Shown in pieces: positions 9,977 through 18,430 of a DNA stretch of 46,765 nt. The stretch is from a filamentous cyanobacterium ESFC-1. GTDB taxonomy: Bacteria > Cyanobacteriota > Cyanobacteriia > Cyanobacteriales > Spirulinaceae. The stretch lies in contig KB904821.1 of assembly GCA_000380225.1 (NCBI GenBank), forward strand, positions 3,930,930 to 3,977,694. Reading direction: 5' to 3'. Both the position numbers and the translations under genes were made by a program. Positions within the stretch are counted from its first letter, which is position 1. Each line of letters begins with the position of its first letter. The notes beneath the pieces are model-generated. The model saw only the letters and a list, made by a program, of their open reading frames with translations. It did no database searches and was not told the DNA's origin.

Positions 9977-10069
9977 TTCATCCCCAAAACATCCCCAAGA
10001 ATTAATTTCACCGATAGACAAGACACGGTAGGGTTCACTGCTTTTGAGAAGCTTGACCTTAAACTGTGA

Positions 10070-10110
10070 CTTGACCTCGATCCCAGGCATCAGTCAGAGG
10101 ACGAGTCAAG
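10070..10110 (+). promoter_or_regulatory. Hairpin in the rpsL-rpsG intercistronic region
   Basis: CTTGACCTCG (10070-10079) pairs with CGAGTCAAG (10102-10110), leaving one bulged C and a 22-base loop. It ends about 50 bases before the rpsG ATG and has no T-run, so it is not a terminator. In E. coli, S7 represses its own operon through the S12-S7 intercistronic mRNA. An analogous role here is a guess. Confidence 0.4.
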
Positions 10111-10159
10111 TAGAAAAGCCCATTTTACGATCATTTCGATGTAGAGGTAAGAATCAAAA

Positions 10160-10630
10160 ATGTCTCGTCGCGCGGTTATTCAAAAACGCCCCGTCCCTCC
10201 CGATTCTGTGTATAATAGCCGTCTGATCAGCATGACAGTACGGCGCATTATGAGCGATGGGAAAAAGTCGGTGGCTTCTCGCATTGTTTACGATGCGTTA
10301 AAAATTGTCGAAGAACGCACCGGAAACGACCCCCTCGAAACCTTTGAACAGGCAATTCGGAACATTACCCCGTTAGTCGAAGTAAAAGCCCGTCGGGTGG
10401 GTGGGGCCACTTACCAAGTTCCGATGGAAGTGCGATCGCATCGCGGTACGACCTTGGCTTTACGCTGGTTAACACAGTATGCTAGATCGCGGTCGGGTCG
10501 TTCGATGGCCATCAAACTCGCCAACGAAATCATGGACGCGGCCAACGAAACCGGAGGCGCAATTCGCAAACGGGAAGAAACGCACCGGATGGCAGAAGCG
10601 AATAAAGCTTTTGCCCATTATCGGTACTAA
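10160..10630 (+). CDS. rpsG: Ribosomal protein S7
   Basis: The 156-residue protein matches S7: [20 protein letters not shown], the 16S-binding region [16 protein letters not shown], the [21 protein letters not shown] hallmark split across residues 80-100, and the C-terminal [20 protein letters not shown]. It nucleates folding of the 30S head. The AGAGGT ribosome site lies 12 bases upstream. It is the second gene of the str operon, with 190 bp before fusA. Confidence 0.98.
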   Translation: MSRRAVIQKRPVPPDSVYNSRLISMTVRRIMSDGKKSVASRIVYDALKIVEERTGNDPLETFEQAIRNITPLVEVKARRVGGATYQVPMEVRSHRGTTLALRWLTQYARSRSGRSMAIKLANEIMDAANETGGAIRKREETHRMAEANKAFAHYRY

Positions 10631-10820
10631 GGCTTTTATGACAATGGCTCAAAATGGCTAGGAAAGGTTAACTCGTCCAACCTGCGGCATTTAAATTTCC
10701 CTAGCCTAGTCTTAAACATTGTCTTAAAAGTTTAAAAAAAGTATAGAATTGTAAATAGTGTAAACATAAAGTAACGCATTTAATTTAAATCGTTGCTCGG
10801 CAAGACGAAGGAGGTTAGCT

Positions 10821-12896
10821 GTGGCACGCAATGTCCCGCTGGAGAAAGTTCGCAATATTGGTATTGCTGCCCATATTGATGCGGGCAAAACAACGACAAC
10901 TGAACGTATCCTTTTTTATTCGGGTATCGCTCACAAACTTGGTGAAGTCCACGAAGGCACCGCCATCATGGACTGGATGGCCCAAGAACAAGAACGCGGT
11001 ATCACGATTACGGCTGCGGCAATTTCGACCAACTGGCGCGATTGCAAAATTAATATTATCGACACACCGGGTCACGTTGACTTCACCATTGAAGTCGAAC
11101 GCTCGATGCGGGTTCTCGATGGTGTAATCGCTGTGTTTTGCTCAGTCGGTGGCGTTCAGCCCCAATCAGAAACCGTTTGGCGACAAGCCGAGCGCTATCA
11201 AGTGCCTCGGATTGCTTTTGTCAACAAAATGGATCGTACTGGTGCTAACTTTTATAAAGTTTGCGACCAAGTTCGCGATCGCCTCAAAGCCAATGCAGTT
11301 CCCATTCAAATTCCCATCGGGAGTGAAACTGAGTTTCGCGGCATTGTCGATTTAGTTCGGATGCGAGCCAAGCTCTATACCAACGACCTCGGAACCGAAA
11401 TCGAGGATGCAGAAATCCCCGAAGACGTTCAAGAGCTTGCCCAAGAATACCGTGCCAAGCTAATCGAAGCGATTGCCGAAACCGACGAAGCCCTCCTCGA
11501 AAAATTTATGGCCGAGGAGGAATTCACAGAAGACGAAATTCGTGTCGCCTTACGCCAAGGTGCGGTAGACGGTAGCATCATGCCGATGCTCTGTGGTTCT
11601 GCTTTTAAAAACAAAGGCGTACAATTACTGCTCGATGCGGTGGTGGATTACTTACCTTCCCCCTTAGAAGTTCCTTCTATTAAAGGGATTCTGCCCGACG
11701 GTACCGAAGCGACTCGCAAAGCATCCGACGAAGAACCCTTCTCGGCGTTGGCCTTTAAGATTTCTGCTGACCAGTTTGGTCGCTTGACCTTTATGCGCGT
11801 CTACTCAGGCGTACTCGCAAAAGGGAGTTACGTTTACAACGCGACCAAAGATCAAAAAGAACGGATTTCCCGTTTGATTGTCTTAAAATCCAACGATCGC
11901 ATTGAAGTAGATGAACTTCGCGCTGGGGACTTGGGAGCGGCGATTGGGTTGAAAAACACCATTACTGGGGATACCCTTTGCGATGAAGATAACCCCGTAA
12001 TTCTCGAATCGCTCTACATTCCCGAACCTGTCATTTCTGTGGCAGTTGAACCCAAGAGTAAGCAGGACATGGACAAACTCTCCAAAGCCCTGCAAACTTT
12101 ATCTGACGAAGACCCGACTTTCCGAGTCAGCACCGACTCCGAAACCAACCAAACCGTGATTGCGGGGATGGGTGAACTTCACCTAGAAATTCTCGTAGAC
12201 CGGATGTTGCGGGAATTCAAAGTCGAAGCCAACATTGGTCAACCCCAGGTGGCTTACCGAGAAACCATCCGTAAACCCGCCCACGCTGAAGGCAAATTTA
12301 TTCGCCAAAGTGGGGGTAAAGGTCAATACGGTCATGTCGTGATCGACATCGAACCCGGTGATACAGGGAGTGGCTTTGAGTTTGTCTCGAAGATCGTCGG
12401 CGGTTCAATTCCGAGAGAGTACATTTCTTCGGTGGAACAAGGTATCAAAGAATCCTGCGAATCTGGTATTCTTTCTGGTTATCCTTTGATCGATCTCAAA
12501 GTGACCTTAGTCGATGGGTCCTATCACGATGTAGACTCATCGGAGATGGCTTTCAAAATCGCGGGTTCGATGGGGATTCGCAATGCAGTGACCAAAGCTG
12601 CCCCCGCCTTACTCGAACCGATGATGAAAGTGGAAGTAGAAGTCCCTGAAAACTTCATCGGCGATGTAATTGGCGATCTCAATTCCCGCCGGGGTCAAAT
12701 CGAAGGGATGAACACCGAAGAAGGGCTATCCACAGTTTCAGCCAAAGTTCCGTTGGCCGAAATGTTTGGTTACGCCACCGATATCCGGTCTAAAACCCAA
12801 GGCCGCGGTATCTTCTCGATGGAGTTCAGCAACTACGAGGAAGTTCCTCGCACCATTGCTGAAGCGATCATCGCCAAAAATCAAGGGAACGCATAG
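10821..12896 (+). CDS. fusA: Elongation factor G
   Basis: This is translocase GTPase EF-G, 691 residues. It starts with GTG at 10821 behind a strong GGAGGT site. The GTPase motifs are clear: AAHIDAGKT (G1, about 16-24), GITI in switch I, DTPGHVDF (G3) and NKMDRTGA (G4). Domain IV carries [16 protein letters not shown] and the domain V end reads [16 protein letters not shown]. The length is standard for bacterial EF-G1. The gap to tuf is 24 bp, so the two are surely cotranscribed. The 190-bp gap before it contains an A/T-rich stretch with TATAGA that could be a secondary promoter. Confidence 0.98.
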   Translation: MARNVPLEKVRNIGIAAHIDAGKTTTTERILFYSGIAHKLGEVHEGTAIMDWMAQEQERGITITAAAISTNWRDCKINIIDTPGHVDFTIEVERSMRVLDGVIAVFCSVGGVQPQSETVWRQAERYQVPRIAFVNKMDRTGANFYKVCDQVRDRLKANAVPIQIPIGSETEFRGIVDLVRMRAKLYTNDLGTEIEDAEIPEDVQELAQEYRAKLIEAIAETDEALLEKFMAEEEFTEDEIRVALRQGAVDGSIMPMLCGSAFKNKGVQLLLDAVVDYLPSPLEVPSIKGILPDGTEATRKASDEEPFSALAFKISADQFGRLTFMRVYSGVLAKGSYVYNATKDQKERISRLIVLKSNDRIEVDELRAGDLGAAIGLKNTITGDTLCDEDNPVILESLYIPEPVISVAVEPKSKQDMDKLSKALQTLSDEDPTFRVSTDSETNQTVIAGMGELHLEILVDRMLREFKVEANIGQPQVAYRETIRKPAHAEGKFIRQSGGKGQYGHVVIDIEPGDTGSGFEFVSKIVGGSIPREYISSVEQGIKESCESGILSGYPLIDLKVTLVDGSYHDVDSSEMAFKIAGSMGIRNAVTKAAPALLEPMMKVEVEVPENFIGDVIGDLNSRRGQIEGMNTEEGLSTVSAKVPLAEMFGYATDIRSKTQGRGIFSMEFSNYEEVPRTIAEAIIAKNQGNA

Positions 12897-12920
12897 ATAA
12901 AATTAAGGAACAAGTAATTC

Positions 12921-14150
12921 ATGGCACGCGCAAAGTTTGAACGGAATAAACCTCACGTCAACATTGGTACCATTGGTCACGTCGATCATGGTAAAACCAC
13001 ATTAACCGCCGCAATTACGATGACTTTAGCTGCTGGTGGTGGCGCTAAAGCTCGTAACTACGAAGATATTGATGCGGCTCCTGAAGAAAAAGCTCGCGGG
13101 ATTACCATCAACACCGCTCACGTTGAGTACGAAACCGCAGAACGTCACTACGCCCACGTTGACTGCCCCGGTCACGCGGATTATGTGAAAAACATGATCA
13201 CGGGGGCAGCCCAAATGGACGGCGCGATTTTGGTGGTATCTGCGGCGGATGGCCCGATGCCCCAAACCCGCGAACACATCCTGTTGGCGCGTCAGGTCGG
13301 CGTTCCGGCGTTGGTGGTTTTCCTCAACAAGAAAGACCAAGTAGACGACGAAGAACTGCTCGAATTGGTTGAACTCGAAGTCCGCGAATTGTTGAGCGAA
13401 TATAAATTCGATGGCGACAACATCCCCATCGTAGCGGGTTCGGCATTAATGGCGGTTGAGGCACTCCTCAAAAAACCCGATACTACAAAAGGTGAAAACG
13501 AGTGGGTGGACAACATCTACGCTTTGATGGATGAAGTGGATGCCCACATTCCGACCCCCGAACGAGAAATCGATAAGCCTTTCTTGATGGCGGTTGAAGA
13601 CGTATTCTCGATTACAGGTCGGGGTACAGTGGCCACCGGCCGGATCGAACGCGGTAAAGTCAAAGTTGGCGAAACCGTGGAATTAGTCGGTATTCAAGAT
13701 ACCCGTTCTACCACCGTGACTGGGGTAGAAATGTTCCAGAAGACCTTAGACGAAGGGATGGCTGGTGACAACGTTGGTGTATTGCTGCGGGGTATCAACA
13801 AAGAAGGCATCGAACGCGGTATGGTTTTGGCCAAGCCCGGTTCGATTACGCCTCACACCAAGTTTGAGTCTGAGGTGTATGTGCTGAAGAAAGAAGAAGG
13901 TGGCCGTCACACGCCTTTCTTTAAGGGCTATCGTCCTCAGTTCTATGTGCGGACAACCGACGTAACCGGAACCATTGATATGTTCACTGCGGGTGATGGT
14001 AGTGAAGCTGAAATGGTAATGCCTGGCGATAACGTCCAAATGACCATTACGTTGATCAGCCCGATCGCGATCGAACAAGGTATGCGCTTTGCGATTCGCG
14101 AAGGTGGTCGTACCATTGGTGCGGGTGTTGTTTCTAACATCCTCCAATAA
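12921..14150 (+). CDS. tuf: Elongation factor Tu
   Basis: EF-Tu delivers aminoacyl-tRNA to the ribosome. The 409 residues match the cyanobacterial/plastid length, which is longer than the E. coli protein because of an insertion in the GTPase domain ([15 protein letters not shown]). The motifs are GHVDHGKT (19-26), [12 protein letters not shown] and [10 protein letters not shown], with domain [20 protein letters not shown]. The ribosome site AAGGAA lies upstream, in the 24-bp gap after fusA. Two hairpins separate it from rpsJ. Confidence 0.98.
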   Translation: MARAKFERNKPHVNIGTIGHVDHGKTTLTAAITMTLAAGGGAKARNYEDIDAAPEEKARGITINTAHVEYETAERHYAHVDCPGHADYVKNMITGAAQMDGAILVVSAADGPMPQTREHILLARQVGVPALVVFLNKKDQVDDEELLELVELEVRELLSEYKFDGDNIPIVAGSALMAVEALLKKPDTTKGENEWVDNIYALMDEVDAHIPTPEREIDKPFLMAVEDVFSITGRGTVATGRIERGKVKVGETVELVGIQDTRSTTVTGVEMFQKTLDEGMAGDNVGVLLRGINKEGIERGMVLAKPGSITPHTKFESEVYVLKKEEGGRHTPFFKGYRPQFYVRTTDVTGTIDMFTAGDGSEAEMVMPGDNVQMTITLISPIAIEQGMRFAIREGGRTIGAGVVSNILQ

Positions 14151-14162
14151 CATTTAGAGAAA

Positions 14163-14205
14163 GGCGCGATGGAGAAGTATTTATGCTTCTGCGTCGCGTT
14201 TCTCT
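14163..14205 (+). terminator. Imperfect hairpin after tuf
   Basis: GCGCGATGGAGAAG pairs imperfectly with CTTCTGCGTCGCGT across a short loop and is followed by TTTCTCTT. It probably causes partial termination, setting the higher dosage of tuf transcript relative to rpsJ. Confidence 0.5.
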
Positions 14206-14224
14206 TGACTTTATTTAATTTAAG

Positions 14225-14254
14225 ACGGGAGCAGTCTTTGAGTGATGCTCCCGT
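14225..14254 (+). terminator. Second hairpin between tuf and rpsJ
   Basis: ACGGGAGCA (14225-14233) and TGCTCCCGT (14246-14254) are perfect 9-bp arms followed by TGTTT. It lies 27 bases before the rpsJ ATG, so it could act as a weak terminator, an mRNA-end stabiliser or a translational control site for S10. Confidence 0.45.
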
Positions 14255-14281
14255 TGTTTAACCGAACCTTGAAAACTAAAC

Positions 14282-14599
14282 ATGGCAACGATTCAGCAAC
14301 AAAAAATTCGCATCCGGCTCAAAGCTTTTGACCGACGTTTACTCGATACTTCCTGCGAGAAGATTGTCGATACGGCTAATCGCACCAACGCGACCGCGAT
14401 CGGCCCGATTCCCCTACCGACGAAGCGGCGCATTTATTGTGTGTTGCGATCGCCCCACGTGGATAAAGACTCTCGCGAACACTTCGAGACTCGCACTCAC
14501 CGCCGCATTATCGATATTTACCAGCCTTCTTCTAAAACCATCGACGCATTGATGAAACTAGACTTACCGGCGGGTGTTGATATTGAAGTGAAGCTGTAG
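14282..14599 (+). CDS. rpsJ: Ribosomal protein S10 (NusE)
   Basis: The 105-residue protein matches S10: [52 protein letters not shown] in the exposed loop, and the end [11 protein letters not shown]. It is part of the 30S head and, as NusE, joins antitermination complexes. Its place after tuf, rather than at the head of a spc/S10 operon, is the usual cyanobacterial arrangement. Confidence 0.97.
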   Translation: MATIQQQKIRIRLKAFDRRLLDTSCEKIVDTANRTNATAIGPIPLPTKRRIYCVLRSPHVDKDSREHFETRTHRRIIDIYQPSSKTIDALMKLDLPAGVDIEVKL

Positions 14600-14620
14600 A
14601 GAAGGCAGTAGATAGTGTAG

Positions 14621-14637
14621 GGTGGGCATCGCCCACC
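14621..14637. terminator. GC-rich hairpin downstream of rpsJ
   Basis: GGTGGGC (14621-14627), ATC, GCCCACC (14631-14637) form a perfect compact hairpin 22 bases after the rpsJ stop. It lacks a long T-run. The same GTAGGGTGGGC motif is a common dispersed cyanobacterial palindrome. Confidence 0.45.
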
Positions 14638-14702
14638 ATTCCTAGCGGACTGATTGAACGAGAAACAGAACCAGCTAGTATCACTGACTCATGCTTAAGA
14701 TT

Positions 14703-14757
14703 GGGCGGGGAAACCCCGCCCCTACCAATTCAAGGGAAACCCCGCCCCTACCAATTT
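14703..14757. repeat. REP-like palindrome with a partial second copy
   Basis: GGGCGGGG, AAA, CCCCGCCC (14703-14721) form a perfect hairpin followed by CTACCAATT. The right half (GGGAAACCCCGCCCCTACC) is repeated at 14734-14752. Related sequences in the opposite orientation occur at 21100-21123 and 38367-38390. Confidence 0.7.
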
Positions 14758-14761
14758 ATGA

Positions 14762-16396
14762 CTATATTTCCACAGGCATTTTAGACTTTGCGGTGAGTAG
14801 TAAGCCGTATTCAATCCCTTCAACCACGGCTTGATAAGACGCATCAATAATATTAGTAGATACCCCTACCGTCATCCAGCGTTCAGCACCGCGACTAGAC
14901 TCGACTAAAACTCTAGTTTTCGCTGAAGTTCCCGCTTGACTGTCGAGAATCCGCACTTTGTAGTCGCTGAGTTGAAACTCGGCAATTTGGGGATAAAACT
15001 TGACTAAAGCTTTGCGAAGGGCGGCATCCAGAGCCGAAACCGGGCCGTTTCCTTCGGCGACTTCGAGCAATTCCTGGTTATTGACCCCGACTTTAATTGT
15101 CGCGAGGGCATTGTTTTGCAAATCTTCAGCCAGATCAAAAATATCGCAGTGAACGCGAAAACCCTTGAGTTCAAATAACTGCGGGCGTTGTCCCAATGCC
15201 GATCGCATCAACAATTCAAAACTCGCTTCAGCCGATTCAAATTGATAGCCTTCGTTTTCGAGTTCCTTGAGTTGGGTCAGAATTTGACGACAGGTAGGGT
15301 CTTGGCGATTGAGGTCAATGCCGAAGTTTCGGGCTTTACTCAATACATTGCTGAGTCCGGCTTGGTCGGAAATGGCGATGTGCCGTTGATTGCCGACAAC
15401 TTCCGGGGAAAGGTGTTCATAGGTTTGAGGGTTGCGAGCAACGGCGGAAACGTGAATGCCGCCTTTGTGAGTAAACGCCGAGCGTCCGACGAAGGGGGCG
15501 TGGTCGTTGGGGGCGAAGTTGACGGTTTCGCTGACAAAACGACTGAGATGGGTCAGGCGTTGCAGTTGTTGGTCTTCTAAGCAGGGGTAGCCAAGTTTGA
15601 GTTGTAGGTTGGGGATGAGGGAGCAGAGGTTGGCATTACCGCAACGTTCGCCATAACCGTTGATTGTGCCTTGTACCATGATGGCTCCGGCTTGGACTGC
15701 CGCGATCGCGTTGGCAACGGCAGTTTCAGAGTCGTTGTGGGTGTGAATCCCCAAGCGAGGGGCATTTTCAGGATTGTTAATTAATTCAGGAAATGCCGTT
15801 ACAACGGCTTGACTAATTTGGGCGATTTCCTGGGGTAAAGTGCCGCCGTTGGTGTCGCACAGCACGATCCATTCTGCCCCGGCTTCTAGGGCTGTTCTGA
15901 GGGTGCTGAGAGCATATTCGGGGTGACTTTTGTAGCCGTCAAACCAATGCTCGGCATCGTAGATGAGGCGGCGATTTTCTTGACGCAAATAGTTTAGGGT
16001 GTCCCTAATCATGGCCAAGTTTTCTTCTAAGGTGGTTTTTAGCCCCTCGGTGACATGGAAATCCCAAGATTTGCCAAAAATGGTCACCCAGCGCGTTCCG
16101 GCGGCGAGAATGGCTTTGAGCATCTTATCGTCGGCGGTGTTTTTGTGGGGGCGGCGGGTGGAGCAAAAAGCGACGATTTCGGCGTTTTTTAGGGGTTCTT
16201 CTTGTAGTTTCCAGAAAAACTGCACATCTTTGGGATTTGCGCCGGGCCAGCCTCCTTCAATAAAGGGGATACCCATTTCATCGAGTTTATGGGCGATTCT
16301 GAGTTTGTCTTCGAGGGAGAGGGAAATGCCTTCTTGTTGGGCCCCGTCGCGGAGGGTGGTGTCGTAAATATAGAGATGGGGGTTAGGATTGCTCAT
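14762..16396 (-). CDS. cimA: Citramalate synthase
   Basis: The 544-residue enzyme belongs to the DRE-TIM metallolyase family. It condenses pyruvate and acetyl-CoA to citramalate, the threonine-independent entry to isoleucine. YDTTLRDGAQQEGISLSLED carries the DRE signature. EGGWPGANPKDVQFF, GANEWIVL-like CDTNGGTLP and the metal-binding HTHNDSETAVAN follow. The C-terminal third (about 400-540, VHCDIFDL to EGIEYGLLL) is the LeuA allosteric domain, so feedback control by isoleucine is likely. The EGGWPG signature and length point to CimA rather than LeuA, but substrate choice cannot be proved from sequence. It is divergent from the ferredoxin gene over an 80-bp spacer. Confidence 0.85.
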   Translation of the reverse strand: MSNPNPHLYIYDTTLRDGAQQEGISLSLEDKLRIAHKLDEMGIPFIEGGWPGANPKDVQFFWKLQEEPLKNAEIVAFCSTRRPHKNTADDKMLKAILAAGTRWVTIFGKSWDFHVTEGLKTTLEENLAMIRDTLNYLRQENRRLIYDAEHWFDGYKSHPEYALSTLRTALEAGAEWIVLCDTNGGTLPQEIAQISQAVVTAFPELINNPENAPRLGIHTHNDSETAVANAIAAVQAGAIMVQGTINGYGERCGNANLCSLIPNLQLKLGYPCLEDQQLQRLTHLSRFVSETVNFAPNDHAPFVGRSAFTHKGGIHVSAVARNPQTYEHLSPEVVGNQRHIAISDQAGLSNVLSKARNFGIDLNRQDPTCRQILTQLKELENEGYQFESAEASFELLMRSALGQRPQLFELKGFRVHCDIFDLAEDLQNNALATIKVGVNNQELLEVAEGNGPVSALDAALRKALVKFYPQIAEFQLSDYKVRILDSQAGTSAKTRVLVESSRGAERWMTVGVSTNIIDASYQAVVEGIEYGLLLTAKSKMPVEI

Positions 16397-16430
16397 AATT
16401 TGGGGTTTCCGAAATACTGTAAAGATATGT

Positions 16431-16458
16431 AAACTAAATAATGAGAAAAGTTTAGTTT
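16431..16458. promoter_or_regulatory. Inverted repeat in the cimA/ferredoxin divergent spacer
   Basis: AAACTAAA (16431-16438) and TTTAGTTT (16451-16458) are exact 8-bp inverted repeats with a 12-bp centre, inside an 80-bp spacer shared by two divergent genes. The 20-bp centre-to-centre distance is about two helical turns, which suits a dimeric regulator. Confidence 0.4.
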
Positions 16459-16476
16459 GACCGGGATTTTGCCATT

Positions 16477-16803
16477 ATGCCAACCATATCAGTTCAGGGA
16501 AAAACGATTACTTGCGATCGCGGGGCGAATTTACGCAAAGTTTTATTAAAACACGGCATCGATTTGTATAACGGCAATGCCAAAATTATTAACTGTATGG
16601 GGATTGGCACTTGCGGGACTTGTGCAGTTGAAATTGAAGGAGAGGTTTCTGCCCCCAATTGGAAAGACAAAGCCAGGCGATCGCTTCCCCCCCATTCTCC
16701 TACAAGTAACCGCCGTTTAGCCTGTCAAACACAAGTTTTAGGAAATATTAAGGTTAAAAAATACGATGGTTTTTGGGGACAGGGTTCTTCAGTTATCAGT
16801 TAA
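16477..16803 (+). CDS. [2Fe-2S] ferredoxin-family protein
   Basis: This 108-residue soluble protein has the beta-grasp ferredoxin pattern. The ligands are C40, C46, C49 (CMGIGTCGTC) and C83 (RRLACQTQ). The first spacing is C-x5-C-x2-C, as in adrenodoxin-like and some accessory ferredoxins. Photosynthetic PetF has C-x4-C-x2-C, so this is not the main photosynthetic ferredoxin. A basic KDKARRSLPP insertion precedes the last ligand. The C-terminus runs on for about 25 residues (KVKKYDGFWGQG). The electron partner is unknown, and the divergent cimA gene does not need one. The ATG at 16477 is the only sensible start. Confidence 0.87.
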   Translation: MPTISVQGKTITCDRGANLRKVLLKHGIDLYNGNAKIINCMGIGTCGTCAVEIEGEVSAPNWKDKARRSLPPHSPTSNRRLACQTQVLGNIKVKKYDGFWGQGSSVIS

Positions 16804-16853
16804 CAGTATAATCAATGTACAATTTACAATTAACAATGTACAACGGTAGAAAT

Positions 16854-16947
16854 AATTACCAATTACCAATTACCAATTACCAATTAAGGGATTGTGGGAA
16901 CAACCAATAACTAATAACCAATAACTAATAACTAATAACTAATAACC
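16854..16947. repeat. Heptamer tandem repeats (AATTACC and AATAACY families)
   Basis: AATTACC is repeated about four times around 16854-16886. After a short break, AATAACT/AATAACC is repeated six times around 16902-16947. Such heptamer arrays are common in cyanobacterial intergenic DNA. Length variation between strains would be expected. Confidence 0.85.
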
Positions 16948-16977
16948 AAAAAAGCTAGGACTGAAGTACAGCCTAGC
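16948..16977 (-). terminator. Rho-independent terminator for the 17.0-kb minus gene
   Basis: On the minus strand the stem GCTAGG/CCTAGC (16954-16959 with 16972-16977) has a 12-base loop and runs straight into TTTTTT (complement of 16948-16953). Confidence 0.7.
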
Positions 16978-17019
16978 CCTATTGAAAACAATATCTAATG
17001 GGTAGTTAAAACTTAGTTA

Positions 17020-17238
17020 TTAATTCGTCGTTGCGCCGTTATATTCGGCATCAATCCAACATTGGGGTAAAGATTCCCCAGACGGAAAAATTAAATTTGA
17101 TTTCTCAAACTGCCGCGCATCTTGCATTTCTTGACCTGCATGAAAACGCCCTTCAACCTTTTCCCAACTTGGTTCGTAAACCTGCTCTAAGGTGAGAACT
17201 TCGACTAAATTTCCGGTGAGTTTGTGCTTCAAAAACAT
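17020..17238 (-). CDS. Small conserved protein of unknown function
   Basis: The 72-residue protein starts MFLKHKLTGNLVEVLTLEQV and ends PSGESLPQCWIDAEYNGATTN. I recall similar short acidic proteins in other cyanobacteria, ending in a PSGExLPxCW motif, but no established role. There is no signal peptide or membrane segment. ATG 17238 is preceded on the minus strand by AAGAGGT, a good ribosome site. A strong terminator follows the stop. It stands alone and is divergent from the 17.35-kb membrane protein gene. Confidence 0.75.
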   Translation of the reverse strand: MFLKHKLTGNLVEVLTLEQVYEPSWEKVEGRFHAGQEMQDARQFEKSNLIFPSGESLPQCWIDAEYNGATTN

Positions 17239-17352
17239 TAATAAACCTCTTGTCTTATTTAACTTAAAAGTTGTCTATCTTGTTTTAGGATAAAACTCTA
17301 AAACTTCCTTTTCATCCATCTTCTGACGCAGTTTACCCAAAAAAACGGAAAA

Positions 17353-17895
17353 ATGACCTCTGTCTTTCGCATTTCCCCTCTGGTTCGTATTACCTTGTTA
17401 TCCCTGTATGTGGCGTTAACCTTTCCTTTGCCATTTCTCGCGGAGGTGACAGCAGCCCCGGTTTCCCCCCGTTGGCTGTGGGTGGGGCTAGGTTTAGGCT
17501 TTATTGCGGTTTATGCCGCATTGAGCGATCGCGTTATCGTAGATGATGAGCAAATCCAGTTAACCTATCCTCAATGGGCTTTACCTGTCTTTCGGCTTTT
17601 GGGACGCGGTTGGGCTTTGAAATGGTCGGAAATCGACAGCCTGAAACTCCGCACCACGGGACAAGGGGGTTTAGTTTATTATTTCGTCAGTCGCAATTCC
17701 GACCAAGCTTATTTATTACCCATGCGGATTGTTGGGTTTGCCAAATTAACTCGCATTGTCACCGAAAAAACAGGCATTGATACCCGCGATGTCCGTCCTT
17801 TGGCTCAACCTTGGATGTATTTAATTCTGTTGGGTTGTACTTTCTTTTTGTTACTCATTGATGCTTGGACTGTTACCACAGCCATTCAGGGTTAA
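17353..17895 (+). CDS. Membrane protein with a bacterial PH-like domain, function unknown
   Basis: The 180-residue protein has two predicted N-terminal membrane helices (about 8-30 and 40-60; ITLLSLYVALTFPLPFL and WLWVGLGLGFIAVYAAL). A cytosolic-type segment follows (VIVDDEQIQLTYP to VTEKTGIDTRD) whose strand pattern and RGWALKWSEIDSLKLR resemble bacterial PH (DUF304-type) domains. A final helix is at about 150-172. I do not recognise a named family. It is divergent from the small gene at 17.0 kb and followed by the palindromic tandem array. Confidence 0.6.
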   Translation: MTSVFRISPLVRITLLSLYVALTFPLPFLAEVTAAPVSPRWLWVGLGLGFIAVYAALSDRVIVDDEQIQLTYPQWALPVFRLLGRGWALKWSEIDSLKLRTTGQGGLVYYFVSRNSDQAYLLPMRIVGFAKLTRIVTEKTGIDTRDVRPLAQPWMYLILLGCTFFLLLIDAWTVTTAIQG

Positions 17896-17910
17896 AAATT
17901 AAGAATTAAA

Positions 17911-18310
17911 AGCTGTAGTGTCGCGACACAGCTTAAGTTGTGCGATAGCCAAAACCTAAAATGCCGACATTTCGGTGCGTTACGCTTCGCGCTTCGTCAC
18001 CCTACCTAAAGCTTCATTTTAGCTGTGTCACGGCAGTAGTGGCGCGACACACTTTAAATGGTGGGTTACGGCGGATAACTAGATTGCAGTCATAGCCTAG
18101 ATTCTAGCCGCCTAACCCACCCTACAATAAAGCACAATTTTAGCTGTGTCACGGCAGTAGTGTCGTGACACACCTTAAATTGTGCGATAGTCACCATCGT
18201 TAAAATGCTTGTATTTTGGTGCGTTACGCTACGCTAACGACACCCTACGGTAAAGCCTCATTTTAGCTGTGTCACGCTAGTAGGGTGCGTAAACGTTGTG
18301 TAACGCACCT
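17911..18310. repeat. Tandem array of ~110-125-bp palindromic units, three full and one partial
   Basis: The units start at about 17911, 18020, 18141 and 18264, each with AGCTGT. The last three continue GTCACG and then a CGCGACACA/CGTGACACA-like stretch. TTAAATTGTGCGATAG occurs exactly in the third unit and nearly so in the first (TTAAGTTGTGCGATAG). Units 1 and 3 contain GGTGCGTTACGCT and all close with CACCCTAC followed by CATTTT or CAATTTT. Unit 2 has a different insert, GGTGGGTTACGGCGG...CCTAACCCACCC, itself an inverted repeat. TGTCGCGACA in unit 1 is a perfect palindrome. No open frame spans it. Confidence 0.75.
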
Positions 18311-18430
18311 CTTTAACTGCAATCAACCTCACTGATGACTGCTGACTGCTGACTGATGACTGAATTAGGGGTTACAACCGAATGGCGAATCGTGCCATAA
18401 TAATGCGACTGTCAGATAAAAAAGCGCCTC

